A DNA stretch of 64,000 nucleotides. It comes from Eubacterium sp. Lineage in GTDB: Bacteria; Bacillota; Clostridia; Lachnospirales; Lachnospiraceae. Position 1 is the stretch's first letter. Each line of letters opens with the position of its first letter. A program made the translations under genes and the position numbers. This document shows, in pieces, positions 27,101 through 35,646 of this stretch. The stretch spans positions 1 to 64,000 of the forward strand of contig JAILRB010000019.1 of NCBI GenBank assembly GCA_024698585.1, in the 5' to 3' direction. The notes beneath the pieces were generated by a model. The model was not told the DNA's origin. It searched no databases and saw only the letters and a list, made by a program, of their open reading frames with translations.

Positions 27101-27991
27101 TTAGAAAAAAACGATAAGGGGCAGAGTTATGTATTGTATACAAATGAGTTCTCAAATCAGGCGGATCAGGCTGCAAATAGAATATTTGATCAAAGGGCAT
27201 ATGTAAATGATAAACAGGTAATAACAAAAGAAATAACAAGTGAATTGGATTTCATAAATGCATGGCAATCAATGCATAACGGCGTTGGAGAGGAAGAAAT
27301 TGATGAAGTCAATATATTGATACATGGAACATATTATGCGCTGATAATTGATGATGCATTAAATGAAGATAATACAGAATATTTAGATGATAAGACACCA
27401 GAAAATTTAACTGTATCTGAAGATAGATGTACATCTACTGATTTATATGCTACATATATTGGTGATTTGGCTTCTAAAAACATTAATACGTTGAAGATAT
27501 ATAGTTGCAATACAGGTTTGCTTGATGCAATAAATGTATCGTTTAATAAAGAATTTGATAAACTTACAAAACAAGAAGGAGAATATCATATAGAAGGAAA
27601 TGTTGCACAATCATTTTTAAAGAACAATAACATACGTAGAGTTATTGCATATGATGGCTCTGTTTCGTTCACTAATGATGGTCTTCCTAGAATATCATAT
27701 GAGGAAGGTCACTATATGTCTTATTTAGATACTTTGAAAGAATACAGAAAAATTATTCCATTGAGGTATGAAGGTGTAATGGCTGATTATGGACCTATGT
27801 ACATATTACAAAATGGATTAGATTCATTATTTCAGTTTGGAATTATGCCAAATGGAGAAGTAATTTATACAGATGATCAAAAGGCAATATATAGTTATAA
27901 GAAAAAAATATATCGTTATGGTGTGATTTTGGATTATGACTATACTGAGGTTGAGGTAGATTTGAATACTAATGAGCAAAAAGAAAAGTAG
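24138..27991 (+). pseudogene. secreted protein with three CBM2-like domains and two caspase-like sites, one frameshift
   Basis: Two overlapping frames join into one protein of about 1280 residues if one A is added in the A-run near 24636 (AAGATAAAACAGAC). Order: signal peptide (MKKLICYLMICLLLIESVSF); three CBM2-like modules (about 24230-24520, 24560-24860, 24880-25170); a linker domain with an EIEGDGVFSN turn; a first caspase-like region with His in IATHGIGGEW (codon 26036) and Cys in NNSCESS (codon 26246); a beta-rich domain with LLDNIHMD; and a second region with His in ILIHGTYY (codon 27323) and Cys in YSCNTG (codon 27506). Clan CD peptidases have this HG...C pattern. This is the main cargo of the inner element. 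Confidence 0.7.
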
Positions 27992-28155
27992 TATGTGGTG
28001 ATTTAATGATAAATCGAAAAAATTTGTTTTAAAATAATTGCTAGCATGTTGGTGTTGGACAATAAACTGATATAAAAACTTAATTGATATAATAACATAA
28101 GCTGCTATAAAATTTGCTAACAACACACTGGTATTCATAGAAAGGGATAGAAGGT

Positions 28156-28566
28156 ATGTATAAGAAAAAAAAGATATTCAAGATTATTGTAACTAGCATA
28201 ATTTTGATAGGGGTATTTATAATGTTGATTTTTCAACCGATACCAATAAAAGAAATAACAGTATTCAAGTCACATTTTAAAAATCCTGAAAAAGGAAATG
28301 GATTTTACACATTTAACAAAAAAACATTGTTACAGTGGGCAAAAGATGCGGATATGTTTGATACTGAGAACTTAGAAAAAGACATGGAAGGAATAGATGA
28401 TGAACAGAGATTGATTGTTTCTTTTGGAAGAGAAATCTCATTTTTTTATCGAATTAGACCTTTTAAGCCAGTAGAAGTAAAGTACAAGAACGAAGAAGCT
28501 ACAAATTATGTTTATGTGTATTTGATAAATTATGATGGTAAAATAGTTGATTATTCTGTGGACTAG
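28156..28566 (+). CDS. small single-pass membrane protein next to the protease-like cargo
   Basis: A 136-residue protein: basic start, one transmembrane helix (about 8-27, IFKIIVTSIILIGVFIMLIF), then about 105 exported residues with no recognised family (GNGFYTFNKKTLLQWAKDAD, VEVKYKNEE). The ribosome site is AAAGGGATAGAAGG. It lies 164 bp downstream of the large secreted protein in the same direction and is the last gene of the inner element. Being exported and adjacent, it could be a partner or inhibitor of that protein; this is inference only. Confidence 0.6.
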   Translation: MYKKKKIFKIIVTSIILIGVFIMLIFQPIPIKEITVFKSHFKNPEKGNGFYTFNKKTLLQWAKDADMFDTENLEKDMEGIDDEQRLIVSFGREISFFYRIRPFKPVEVKYKNEEATNYVYVYLINYDGKIVDYSVD

Positions 28567-28604
28567 TTGATATTAGCAAAAAGAGTACGGTAAGATTTAC
28601 TTGA

Positions 28605-28647
28605 GGGCAAGATTAGACGGAAATGTTTAATCTTGTCCTTATTTTTA
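28605..28647 (+). terminator. intrinsic terminator near the right end of the inner element
   Basis: GGGCAAGATTA (28605-28615) pairs with TAATCTTGTCC (28628-28638), followed by TTATTTTTA. Confidence 0.75.
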
Positions 28648-28690
28648 TGCAGTTGTTCCAGTGTTAACCTCAAACTATCCTTTAGACAGT

Positions 28691-28873
28691 CACTCTCATA
28701 TTTCATTACTGATAAATTTAGGATTTTCAGCATTGGTAATAGGCGAGAGGGTAGGACATGAGGCAGTAGATATTACTTATCACTATGCACATTTATTTCC
28801 GACTGCGCAGACGGATATGGCAGCACAACTGGAAACGGAAAGGGAGGCGTTAATCAATGTCAGAAAAGAATAG
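28691..28873 (+). pseudogene. int: tyrosine integrase, C-terminal part (displaced)
   Basis: From the right junction the frame reads HSHISLLINLGFSALVIGER, VGHEAVDITYHYAHLFPT and on to TAG 28871-28873. It has the second catalytic His (VGHE) and the active Tyr (in ITYHYAHL). It continues exactly the frame broken at 16777. No ribosome site or start codon belongs to it, so it is silent until the inner element excises. Confidence 0.9.
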
Positions 28874-29228
28874 GGATGATAAAAACAGATGGTGAAGCGT
28901 TACCATAGCATTTCGTATGTCGCCGGAGGAAAACGAAGAACTGAATAACAGAGTAAAGCTCAGCGGATTTCGTACCAAGCAGGATTATATTATCCAGAGT
29001 ATTCTGCATCAAAAGGTGGTTGCTACCGGCAATCCGTTGATGCTGGTGCAGTTTCGACAGAACTTGCAGAAAATTGAGCGTGAGCTTGAAAGAATTGAAA
29101 AGGCATCGGAGATGGATGGGGAGTTGCTTACTCCCATTCGCTCCATGTTGGAGATACTTGAGGGATTCAAGGAACAACCAAGAACATTGGCAGGGCTGAA
29201 GAAACTTACGGTATCAAATGACGAATAG
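28857..29228 (+). pseudogene. MobC-like relaxosome protein with an early stop codon
   Basis: ATG 28857 overlaps the integrase end. The first 12 codons (MSEKNRDDKNRW) are followed by TGA at 28893-28895. The same frame continues SVTIAFRMSPEENEELNNRV and through a typical ribbon-helix-helix/MobC-like body (SGFRTKQDYIIQSIL, ELERIEKASEMDGELLTPIR) to 29228. TGA probably replaces an Arg codon (CGA to TGA would do it). Restart at ATG 28917 would still give 103 residues, but there is no ribosome site. The intact family helps the relaxase at oriT. Confidence 0.75.
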
Positions 29229-29258
29229 TAATTATTTTGCAGAAAGGATGTGCTGATT

Positions 29259-29537
29259 ATGAGCGAGCAGACAGTATTCGAAAAAATTGGTGTGAAGTAC
29301 AGAGAGAAGGAAGGTATCCTTTATCCGTTAATTACGATGGAGATTAAGGAAGAATGCACAGACCTTGGAAAATATGGTCGTATGTGGATGCAATACATAC
29401 AGTCGGAGTATCCGGAGCGTTACAGAAGTCTGGTGCGATTTGGAGAATTACATAGCAAGGCGGCAGAGGTCAATGAAGTAGCTTATGAATTGTTAGAGGA
29501 CATTGAAAATGAGTGGATATGCAAGCACAGACCATAG
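29259..29537 (+). CDS. TnpV-like transposon protein
   Basis: A 92-residue protein. ATG 29259 follows GAAAGGATGTGCTGATT. The pattern LGKYGRMWMQYIQSEYPERY followed by RSLVRFGELHSKAAEVNEVAYELLED matches TnpV-family proteins (GKYG..R..YL.E..P..Y..L...G.L...L..VD..A) found in many mobilizable Firmicutes elements. Function unknown. It lies between the MobC-like gene and the relaxase, in the mobilization segment. Confidence 0.72.
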   Translation: MSEQTVFEKIGVKYREKEGILYPLITMEIKEECTDLGKYGRMWMQYIQSEYPERYRSLVRFGELHSKAAEVNEVAYELLEDIENEWICKHRP

Positions 29538-29942
29538 AATAAAAATTCTTTTGTAGAAATGTATAAGTTACGCACACAGGCAAGGATGATGGCAGAGGAA
29601 GTGGTGTTACATGATGTGGTGAACTGTTTTCATTAGGGTGTGAGTGGAGTTCTGTATCCGGAGTTGCGGATGGTAAACAATATGGCGCGTATCCGTGGCT
29701 CCTTTTGCTTCCGTAGGGAGCATAATTCGGCTCGTAGAGCCGTGTAGCCACTCCGGCGAGGAGCGCAAAACCCGCTTGCGGGTCTGCATTTTTGATGGTG
29801 TAGCTGTCAAAAGTGCTTTTGCGTTACTTTTGACAAAAGTAACAAAACCTTCAAATGGAAATTTGCTGACTTGTGCCATATCCGGCGCTTATTACGGATA
29901 AAAAGGTGCTCATATACATACGAAAAGAGGAGGTTTTTGATT
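29538..29942. other. region upstream of the MobV relaxase with candidate oriT
   Basis: No convincing gene. A 25-codon frame at about 29559 lacks a ribosome site. It contains a GC-rich stretch, a small hairpin CCCGC-TT-GCGGG (29771-29782), and a perfect inverted repeat GTTACTTTT-GAC-AAAAGTAAC (29823-29843). The latter lies 100 bp before the relaxase and is the best candidate for its transfer origin. Confidence 0.45.
29823..29843. repeat. perfect inverted repeat, candidate oriT of the outer element
   Basis: GTTACTTTT, loop GAC, AAAAGTAAC. It is preceded by a near-copy of the arm (CAAAAGTGCTTTTGC), which is common in MobV-type origins in general shape. The nick site is unproven. Confidence 0.45.
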
Positions 29943-31139
29943 ATGGAGAGAACTATCAGTTTTATGAATGGCGAAGGTTCCATTGGACATAACACAAGAC
30001 GGTTTATCGCTGACAATGTGGACGCCAGCCGGACGAAAGATAATATTACACTTATCAACGAGGACATTAAGCAAGTGTATCATAAGTTGTTTGATAAGGC
30101 GCTTGATGAATACAACGCCAAACAAAAACGTAAAGATAGGCAGATTAAAAACTATTATGAGAAGATAAAAAGAAGTAAGCAGGAGAAATTGTTTTACGAG
30201 GTAATTGTCCAGATTGGAAATATGGATGATACCGGAGTGGGCAGTTATTCGGCAGAGATAGCAACACAGATTTTAAAGGATTATGTGGAGCTTTTTCAAT
30301 TTCGCAATCCACAGTTATATGTGTTTGAAGCCTATATCCATATGGATGAAGAAACTCCACATTTGCATCTGGATTTTGTTCCATGGGTATCTGGCAGTGA
30401 GCGAGGATTGGAGACTAAGACAAGCTTTAAAGGAGCACTTGCTGGTAGAGGATTTGCCAGTGAGGGAAAAGGCAATACGGAATGGCAACAGTGGTCGGAA
30501 ACTGAGAAGGAAGATATCGCAAGCATTATGGAGCAATATGGAATAGGCTGGCATAAGAAAGGTACACACAATAAGCATTTATCCGTGCTGGACTATAAAA
30601 AGCAGGAGCGAGCAAAAGAGGTTGCGGCACTTGAAGCTGAATTAGAGGATGTTCAGGTTGTTCTTGATTTGAAAGAGGAACGAGTAGAAACGTTGGCAGA
30701 GAACCGGGAACTGGAAATAGAAGGGGAAATTTTACAGATGAAGAATTCTCGGCTACAGACCGAGTATTATGAAGTTGCAGATAAGCTGACAGATAAAAAG
30801 AATGAAATTGAGATTGCGGAAAAAGAGGCTGATAAGTGGCGCAAGGTAGCCAGTGTTGCCAAGACGGAAACGGAATACGCACAGTTTGAATTGGCAGAGG
30901 CAGAAAGGTTGAAAAATGAACTGCTGGGGGGTGTGGATGGTGATTCTTATCTAAAGGAGCAGGTGATAGAACTGCGCTATCAGAATCATATGTTGCGTGA
31001 GGAGAATAAGACACTTAGAGATAAGGTGGAAAAGGCTTATGAGTTTATGAAACAGTTTGTAATTGGTGGGATGACTTTGCTGGAGAAGTTTATGGAATGG
31101 ATTAGCGAAAACGTTAGAAATGTGGGGAGAGGAAGGTGA
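29943..31139 (+). CDS. MobV (Mob/Pre) family relaxase
   Basis: A 398-residue plasmid-mobilization/recombination-type relaxase. The His motif HMDEETPHLHLDFVPW (residues 133-148) is the hallmark of the MobV family (H-x-DE-x2-PH-x-H). The N-terminal part begins MERTISFMNGEGSIGHNTRR, and a catalytic region around residue 20-30 precedes the motif. Residues 220-390 are a long coiled coil (EVAALEAELEDVQVVLDLKE). ATG 29943 follows AAGAGGAGG. It differs in family from the inner element's MobA/MobL relaxase, so the nested elements have separate mobilization systems. Confidence 0.92.
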   Translation: MERTISFMNGEGSIGHNTRRFIADNVDASRTKDNITLINEDIKQVYHKLFDKALDEYNAKQKRKDRQIKNYYEKIKRSKQEKLFYEVIVQIGNMDDTGVGSYSAEIATQILKDYVELFQFRNPQLYVFEAYIHMDEETPHLHLDFVPWVSGSERGLETKTSFKGALAGRGFASEGKGNTEWQQWSETEKEDIASIMEQYGIGWHKKGTHNKHLSVLDYKKQERAKEVAALEAELEDVQVVLDLKEERVETLAENRELEIEGEILQMKNSRLQTEYYEVADKLTDKKNEIEIAEKEADKWRKVASVAKTETEYAQFELAEAERLKNELLGGVDGDSYLKEQVIELRYQNHMLREENKTLRDKVEKAYEFMKQFVIGGMTLLEKFMEWISENVRNVGRGR

Positions 31140-31178
31140 AAAAATAATAAAATTCTGTAGAAAATAAGAGGTGTACAT

Positions 31179-31230
31179 GCTATAATATATTCTGTATGTT
31201 CGTATGAAATTAAGCAGAATATATTATAGC
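31179..31230. repeat. perfect 16-bp inverted repeat
   Basis: GCTATAATATATTCTG (31179-31194) and CAGAATATATTATAGC (31215-31230), separated by 20 bp. It is AT-rich and has no T-run. It lies between the relaxase and the SOS-type promoter of the defence operon. Confidence 0.65.
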
Positions 31231-31248
31231 AAAAACTGCAAAATCAGA

Positions 31249-31277
31249 TTGACAGAACAGAACATATGTTCTAAAAT
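31249..31277 (+). promoter_or_regulatory. promoter with LexA/SOS-type box before the defence operon
   Basis: TTGACA (31249-31254), 17-bp spacer, TAAAAT (31272-31277). The spacer carries the palindrome AGAACATATGTTCT (31259-31272), whose core GAAC-N4-GTTC is the Gram-positive LexA operator form. The same core occurs at 62836-62847 in a helicase promoter. Confidence 0.7.
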
Positions 31278-31345
31278 AAAAGAACATAAAGTCCTGGACA
31301 ATTTGTAGTGCAAATGATAGAATTAAGAAGAAGGAGGAAACGATA

Positions 31346-32671
31346 ATGGCTTATGCAATAGATTTATTTTGTGGTGCTGGCGGTATGAGCGAAGGTCTTA
31401 TTCAAGCTGGATTTCATATTCTTTTCTCTAGTGACATTAATTCTGATGTTCAGCGAACATATATGAATAGACATGAGCAGTTGGGTTTACATCAAGGTGT
31501 AAATACACATTTTCATAGAGGAGATATCAGAGAACTGAATGGAGATATGATTCGTGAGGCTATTCAGAATTTAGAAATATTCAGAGGTCAAGATATTCCG
31601 GAAATAGATGCAATTTTTGGTGGACCACCTTGCCAAGGTTTTAGTAGGGCTGGTAGAAGAGACCCGAATGACCCTAGAAATATGTTATTCAGGGAATATT
31701 TAAGAGTCATTAGCGAAGTTAGACCTAAATATGTGGTATTGGAGAATGTAACAGGATTTATGGATACAAGATTTTATGGGTTTGTTGGTGTGACCGGTCA
31801 TCAGTATGAAGATGGTGAATTGGTGCCGGATATACTTCGTAATGAGTTTCGATTGATTGGTTATCAAACACTTGAACCAAGAATTTTAAATGCTGCACAC
31901 TATGGTGTGCCACAAAGAAGGAATAGAATAATAGTTATGGCGTATAGAAATGATATGGTTGCACCAGTATATCCTGAAGCAATACATAATGATGAAAACG
32001 CTTTAACTATTACAGATGCAATAAGTGATTTGATTCGTGATGAAAATGTGCGGAATCAAGTGCATGCAGATAATACAGAATATCAAATTAGTTCAAGAGT
32101 TGGGCGCACACCTGACATTAACGGTAATCCCATTAACAGTAATGGTGATATACATAACAATGAGATATCCACACATCAGCAGATTATTTCTGAAAGATTT
32201 GCGTTGTTTAGAGAAGGTGAGGATGGTGCTGGATTAAAAAATCGTGTAATGTCTGAAGGCATAGACATTGCTAATTCTCCTGCATTAATTGCCCATTGTG
32301 TTGAAAAAATGGGAATTGATGAACAAGCAGTTATTGAACTGTTTAGGGCCGGAAATGTGAGTAAAGAAGATGCAGATATTTTGCTCACGAAGAAGAATAT
32401 CAGAACAAGATTGGATAGAACCAGACCATCGGCAACGGTCATGACTATAGCAGATGATTATATTTCTCCATTTGAACCGAGAACCTTTACAGTTAGAGAG
32501 TTGGCAAGAATGCAGTCATTTGATGATAGTTTTGAATTTTTAGGAAAAAGGACAACTGGCGGATTGAGAAGACGTGTAGAGGTTCCACAGTATTCACAAG
32601 TTGGAAATGCTGTACCGCCATTATTAGCTAGGGCGATAGCAACTGAAATAATGAGAGTTTTAGAGGTATAG
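31346..32671 (+). CDS. DNA cytosine-5 methyltransferase
   Basis: A 441-residue m5C methyltransferase that protects host DNA from the paired endonuclease. Motif I is IDLFCGAGGMSEGL (5-18) and motif IV is GGPPCQGFS with catalytic C96. ENVTGF (motif VI), QRRNR (motif VIII), and the C-terminal VGNAVPPLLA (motif X) are all present. The variable target-recognition region lies between motifs VIII and IX (about 210-370). ATG follows AAGAAGGAGG. It is the first gene after the SOS-type promoter. With an MvaI/BcnI-type partner the target may be a CCNGG-like site, but this is a guess from family precedent. Confidence 0.93.
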   Translation: MAYAIDLFCGAGGMSEGLIQAGFHILFSSDINSDVQRTYMNRHEQLGLHQGVNTHFHRGDIRELNGDMIREAIQNLEIFRGQDIPEIDAIFGGPPCQGFSRAGRRDPNDPRNMLFREYLRVISEVRPKYVVLENVTGFMDTRFYGFVGVTGHQYEDGELVPDILRNEFRLIGYQTLEPRILNAAHYGVPQRRNRIIVMAYRNDMVAPVYPEAIHNDENALTITDAISDLIRDENVRNQVHADNTEYQISSRVGRTPDINGNPINSNGDIHNNEISTHQQIISERFALFREGEDGAGLKNRVMSEGIDIANSPALIAHCVEKMGIDEQAVIELFRAGNVSKEDADILLTKKNIRTRLDRTRPSATVMTIADDYISPFEPRTFTVRELARMQSFDDSFEFLGKRTTGGLRRRVEVPQYSQVGNAVPPLLARAIATEIMRVLEV

Positions 32672-32677
32672 CAATTA

Positions 32678-32720
32678 CAAGGCAATCCGAATGCTTCGGG
32701 TTGCCTTGCGCTATTTTTAG
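32678..32720 (+). terminator. hairpin between methyltransferase and endonuclease
   Basis: CAAGGCAA (32678-32685) pairs with TTGCCTTG (32701-32708), with inner CCGAA/TTCGG pairing. CGCTATTTTT follows. It is a weak terminator or attenuator that could lower endonuclease expression relative to the methyltransferase. Confidence 0.5.
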
Positions 32721-32738
32721 AGAAAGAAGAGTGAATTT

Positions 32739-33950
32739 ATGTTGAAAATGTCGGATACATCAATAAGAGGGTTTTTACCATTCTTTGCTAATGCTGGTTT
32801 GCAAGTAGCATTTTTGGTACCAACTCCAACCGGATATCAAAAGTCTATTATGGATGCCACATTGCCTTTAAGAGAAATGTTACGAGAAACTGGTATTCAT
32901 AATTATGTGGAGCAAAGACAAGGACCTGAACATAAGGAGTTGGTAAAAACATATTTTTTGGCACCGGACAGAATGATTGAAACAGAGGCTTCGCTGTATA
33001 GACCTATAACGAAACAGGGAGATCCGAGAATATGGTTTTATAATCTGAAACAGTATTGTGTACCGTGCAATTTGTTAGCTATCTTAGCTAATAAAGGAAA
33101 ATTATATGTTCTCAATTTGTCAAATGCAGAAATTGTTGAATCAATGAATTCGGGTTTTATCAGTGAAATTATTCAGCAGTTTATTGATGACGATAATGCT
33201 ATTGCAAAAGAACTATTAGCAAAGATTCAGGAGATACATAATCGTGGCTTTTTGCCGAGTATTACAGTAGGAGATCCCGGTGTAGGAGATACTCTTGAAA
33301 ATGCTTTAGGCATATCAAGAAATCCTTCGAAATTACCAGATTATAAGGGAATCGAACTGAAGGCAAGTAGAACATCGACATATAATAAGCCAAAGACAAG
33401 TAACAGAGTGAATTTATTTACACAAGTTCCTGATTGGGCTAATAGTAGAGGTATGGATCGAGTGAAGCTACTTGATACATATGGTTATTGGGCAGAGCAA
33501 AAAGATGGGTCTCAAAGATTTGATTTGAACTGTACATTACGTGCTAATGTGCCTAATCCACAGGGCTTATTTTTGGAAGTTGATTTGGATAATGATTTGC
33601 TAATAAATTATTACACCAAGGATGATGTAGTAAGACGGTATGTGGCGCAATGGAGTTTTATGTTGTTAAAGCAGAGACTATTAGAAAAACATAAAGAAAC
33701 ATTTTGGGTAAAAGCTACGAGTAAGATAGAAAATGGACAGGAATATTTTAGATACGACAAAATTGTTCATACTAAAAATCCAAATGCAAGTTTATTTCCG
33801 CAGTTAATTGATGAAGGAATAATAACGGTAGATTATATAATGCATAGGAAGGAAAATGGAACAGTGAGAGATCATGGGTTCCCGTTTAAGATTTTCCCTA
33901 GAGATTTGGATTTGCTGTTCCCAGAGCCGAAGACTTATGAATTGACATAG
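32739..33950 (+). CDS. restriction endonuclease, MvaI/BcnI family
   Basis: A 403-residue protein. The catalytic domain (about 175-400) has GVGDTLENALGI, then PDYKGIELKASR (about residues 201-212). This is the PD-x(n)-E-x-K nuclease core of MvaI/BcnI-type enzymes, which cut CCWGG or CCSGG sites. The N-terminal 170 residues are an extra domain, perhaps for DNA recognition. The start follows AAAGAAGAGTGAATTT; ATG 32748 is an alternative. It follows its methyltransferase in the same direction, as in a type II restriction-modification unit. Confidence 0.82.
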   Translation: MLKMSDTSIRGFLPFFANAGLQVAFLVPTPTGYQKSIMDATLPLREMLRETGIHNYVEQRQGPEHKELVKTYFLAPDRMIETEASLYRPITKQGDPRIWFYNLKQYCVPCNLLAILANKGKLYVLNLSNAEIVESMNSGFISEIIQQFIDDDNAIAKELLAKIQEIHNRGFLPSITVGDPGVGDTLENALGISRNPSKLPDYKGIELKASRTSTYNKPKTSNRVNLFTQVPDWANSRGMDRVKLLDTYGYWAEQKDGSQRFDLNCTLRANVPNPQGLFLEVDLDNDLLINYYTKDDVVRRYVAQWSFMLLKQRLLEKHKETFWVKATSKIENGQEYFRYDKIVHTKNPNASLFPQLIDEGIITVDYIMHRKENGTVRDHGFPFKIFPRDLDLLFPEPKTYELT

Positions 33951-34013
33951 TTGCTTTCTTGTTGTGAAAATAATGAATTTTGAAGGTGAGCAAAATTATG
34001 ATAGGATGATGCT

Positions 34014-34199
34014 ATGGAAAAATATGATATATACTTCTGGGGAAATATAGAAGTAAGAATTATTAAACTTTATTTAGAACTTAATAAAGTTAAGATATGT
34101 GAAATTTGTAATGAACGAACACACATTGTAGATATGTGTGCATTACAAAAAAATAAAGAGGGAACGATAAACATTTCGATAAAATGGTTGGAGGGATAG
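34014..34199 (+). CDS. small Cys-containing protein of the ABC-3C cluster
   Basis: A 61-residue protein with a C-x2-C pair (VKICEICNERTHIVDMC), suggesting metal binding, and a short C-terminal strand region. Its stop is one base before the next ATG, so it is co-translated with the nuclease-like gene. The ribosome site is AGGATGATGCT. No family recognised. The position argues for a small helper in the following system. Confidence 0.6.
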   Translation: MEKYDIYFWGNIEVRIIKLYLELNKVKICEICNERTHIVDMCALQKNKEGTINISIKWLEG

Positions 34200-34200
34200 A

Positions 34201-35151
34201 ATGATTGAATTTATTCAACAATATTTGACAGGCGAGGAATGGGAGAAACTTTGCAATTCCTGTTATAGAATGAGATATCAGGAAGATGGGTATCAGGAAA
34301 TTCCAGCATCTTATAGAGGTGATGGTGGGATAGAGGGTTTTACAAAAAACGGAATTGTTTATCAATGTTACTGTCCGGAAAAGGAATATACAGATGACGA
34401 TTTGTATAATCACATGCGAAACAAAATGACAAAAGACATTTCAAAGTTTATTAGTTCAGATTATGAAAAAGTGCTAAAAGGTCTTGGTGTAAGAAATGTG
34501 CATAGATGGCAATTTGTTGTTCCGGAATATAAAGACAAGAGAATTCTAGAACATGCTGAGAATAAGAGACAAGAAGTTATGGCATATAAGGCTGAACATG
34601 AGGAACAATGTGATTATATCGCTGATGATTTTGTCATTGATGTTAAAGTGGCATTAGATTTCAAATTAGAAATTTCCAGAATTGTACGAAATGATTTGGG
34701 TGTGAAATTAGATTTGACAGTTTTGAGAAATAAGAAAATAGATTGGTCTGGTTGTGATAGCATAAAAGTAAATAATGTGAAGAGAAAAATAAAGGCAGTT
34801 ATGAATAATATCGATGAAAATGATGAGGATTATATAGAATTAGTAAATACCTATATGGAGTCATATGCTATCGGATTAGAGTTGATGGAAAAATTGCGTG
34901 TGTCACAAATAGAACTTTATGAACAAATTATGGAATTAGAACAAACATATAAAAGAGAAGTGGAAATAAGAACAAAGGCTAACACAGACAGTTCAATAAA
35001 TCAGCAATTGTTTTTTGATATACTTGATAAATTTCAAGGAGTATTAGAGAAGGAATTTCCGTACTTAACCCGAAGTTCTATTGGAGAACTGAAGGATGAT
35101 ATGGTAAGTAGTTGGCTAGCAGATTGTTCGATGCAATTTAAAAGCAGGTGA
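34201..35151 (+). CDS. ABC-three-component system effector candidate, nuclease-like
   Basis: A 316-residue soluble protein. The N-terminal domain (1-150) has the pattern of a restriction-endonuclease-like fold: YRGDGGIEGF (residues 39-47, acidic metal ligands) followed by GIVYQCYCP (residues 51-59, the Q-x-Y-type second strand). Residues 240-316 are helical. ATG follows GTTGGAGGGATAGA. It is the first full-length gene of a three-gene set with a small middle component and an ABC ATPase. ABC-3C systems described by Aravind and colleagues often have such a nuclease as the variable effector. Catalysis is unproven. Confidence 0.7.
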   Translation: MIEFIQQYLTGEEWEKLCNSCYRMRYQEDGYQEIPASYRGDGGIEGFTKNGIVYQCYCPEKEYTDDDLYNHMRNKMTKDISKFISSDYEKVLKGLGVRNVHRWQFVVPEYKDKRILEHAENKRQEVMAYKAEHEEQCDYIADDFVIDVKVALDFKLEISRIVRNDLGVKLDLTVLRNKKIDWSGCDSIKVNNVKRKIKAVMNNIDENDEDYIELVNTYMESYAIGLELMEKLRVSQIELYEQIMELEQTYKREVEIRTKANTDSSINQQLFFDILDKFQGVLEKEFPYLTRSSIGELKDDMVSSWLADCSMQFKSR

Positions 35152-35157
35152 TAAAGT

Positions 35158-35646
35158 ATGGATAAAAAGATGGATTTGACAAAAGATGGAATAGTGTTTG
35201 ACGCAAAGCCAGATGCAATACCTTTTAATTATCGAATTAGTTATAAGGTTTCGTTGCTGTGCTTGATTATAAAAATGTGCTGTGGGAGAAGAGGATGTTC
35301 TTTGATAAAGATGCATATTGTCGCAACAGCAATAGCAGATTTTGAATATAAGCGAAGATTAGAAAAATATATTAAAACACATATGGAAAATGAATTTGTT
35401 GTCCGTTTCGAACCAGCAGTGAATCGGGCGTTGGAGTTTGCATTAGCTGATGATTTTATAACCCAGCAAGTAAATGGTACATACAAATTGACAGATAAAG
35501 GAAAAGAACTTGCCGCAAAAATATTAGAAGATAAGACAATTTTTCTTCATGAAAAAAATGTACTAGAAGGAATTGGGGTTGATCTAACAGAAGAAAAAAT
35601 CAGAGCGATTTCAGAAAGGTGGAGATATCAAGATGTTAAGAATTAA
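35158..35646 (+). CDS. ABC-three-component system middle component
   Basis: A 162-residue protein resembling the middle components of ABC-3C systems. It has a winged-helix-like N-terminal part (IPFNYRISYKVSLLCLIIKM, then CSLIKMHIVATAI), a basic linker and a C-terminal wing (LADDFITQQVNGTYKLTDKG). Family members share a SLIK.H motif at this point. It overlaps the ATPase gene by 14 bases, so the products should be made in step. It probably links the ATPase to the effector. Confidence 0.7.
   Translation: MDKKMDLTKDGIVFDAKPDAIPFNYRISYKVSLLCLIIKMCCGRRGCSLIKMHIVATAIADFEYKRRLEKYIKTHMENEFVVRFEPAVNRALEFALADDFITQQVNGTYKLTDKGKELAAKILEDKTIFLHEKNVLEGIGVDLTEEKIRAISERWRYQDVKN

Noticed and set aside
29559-29636. 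Frame of 25 codons after the TnpV-like gene
   Set aside because: Protein-like in part but very short and without a ribosome site; could be a scrap of an older gene.
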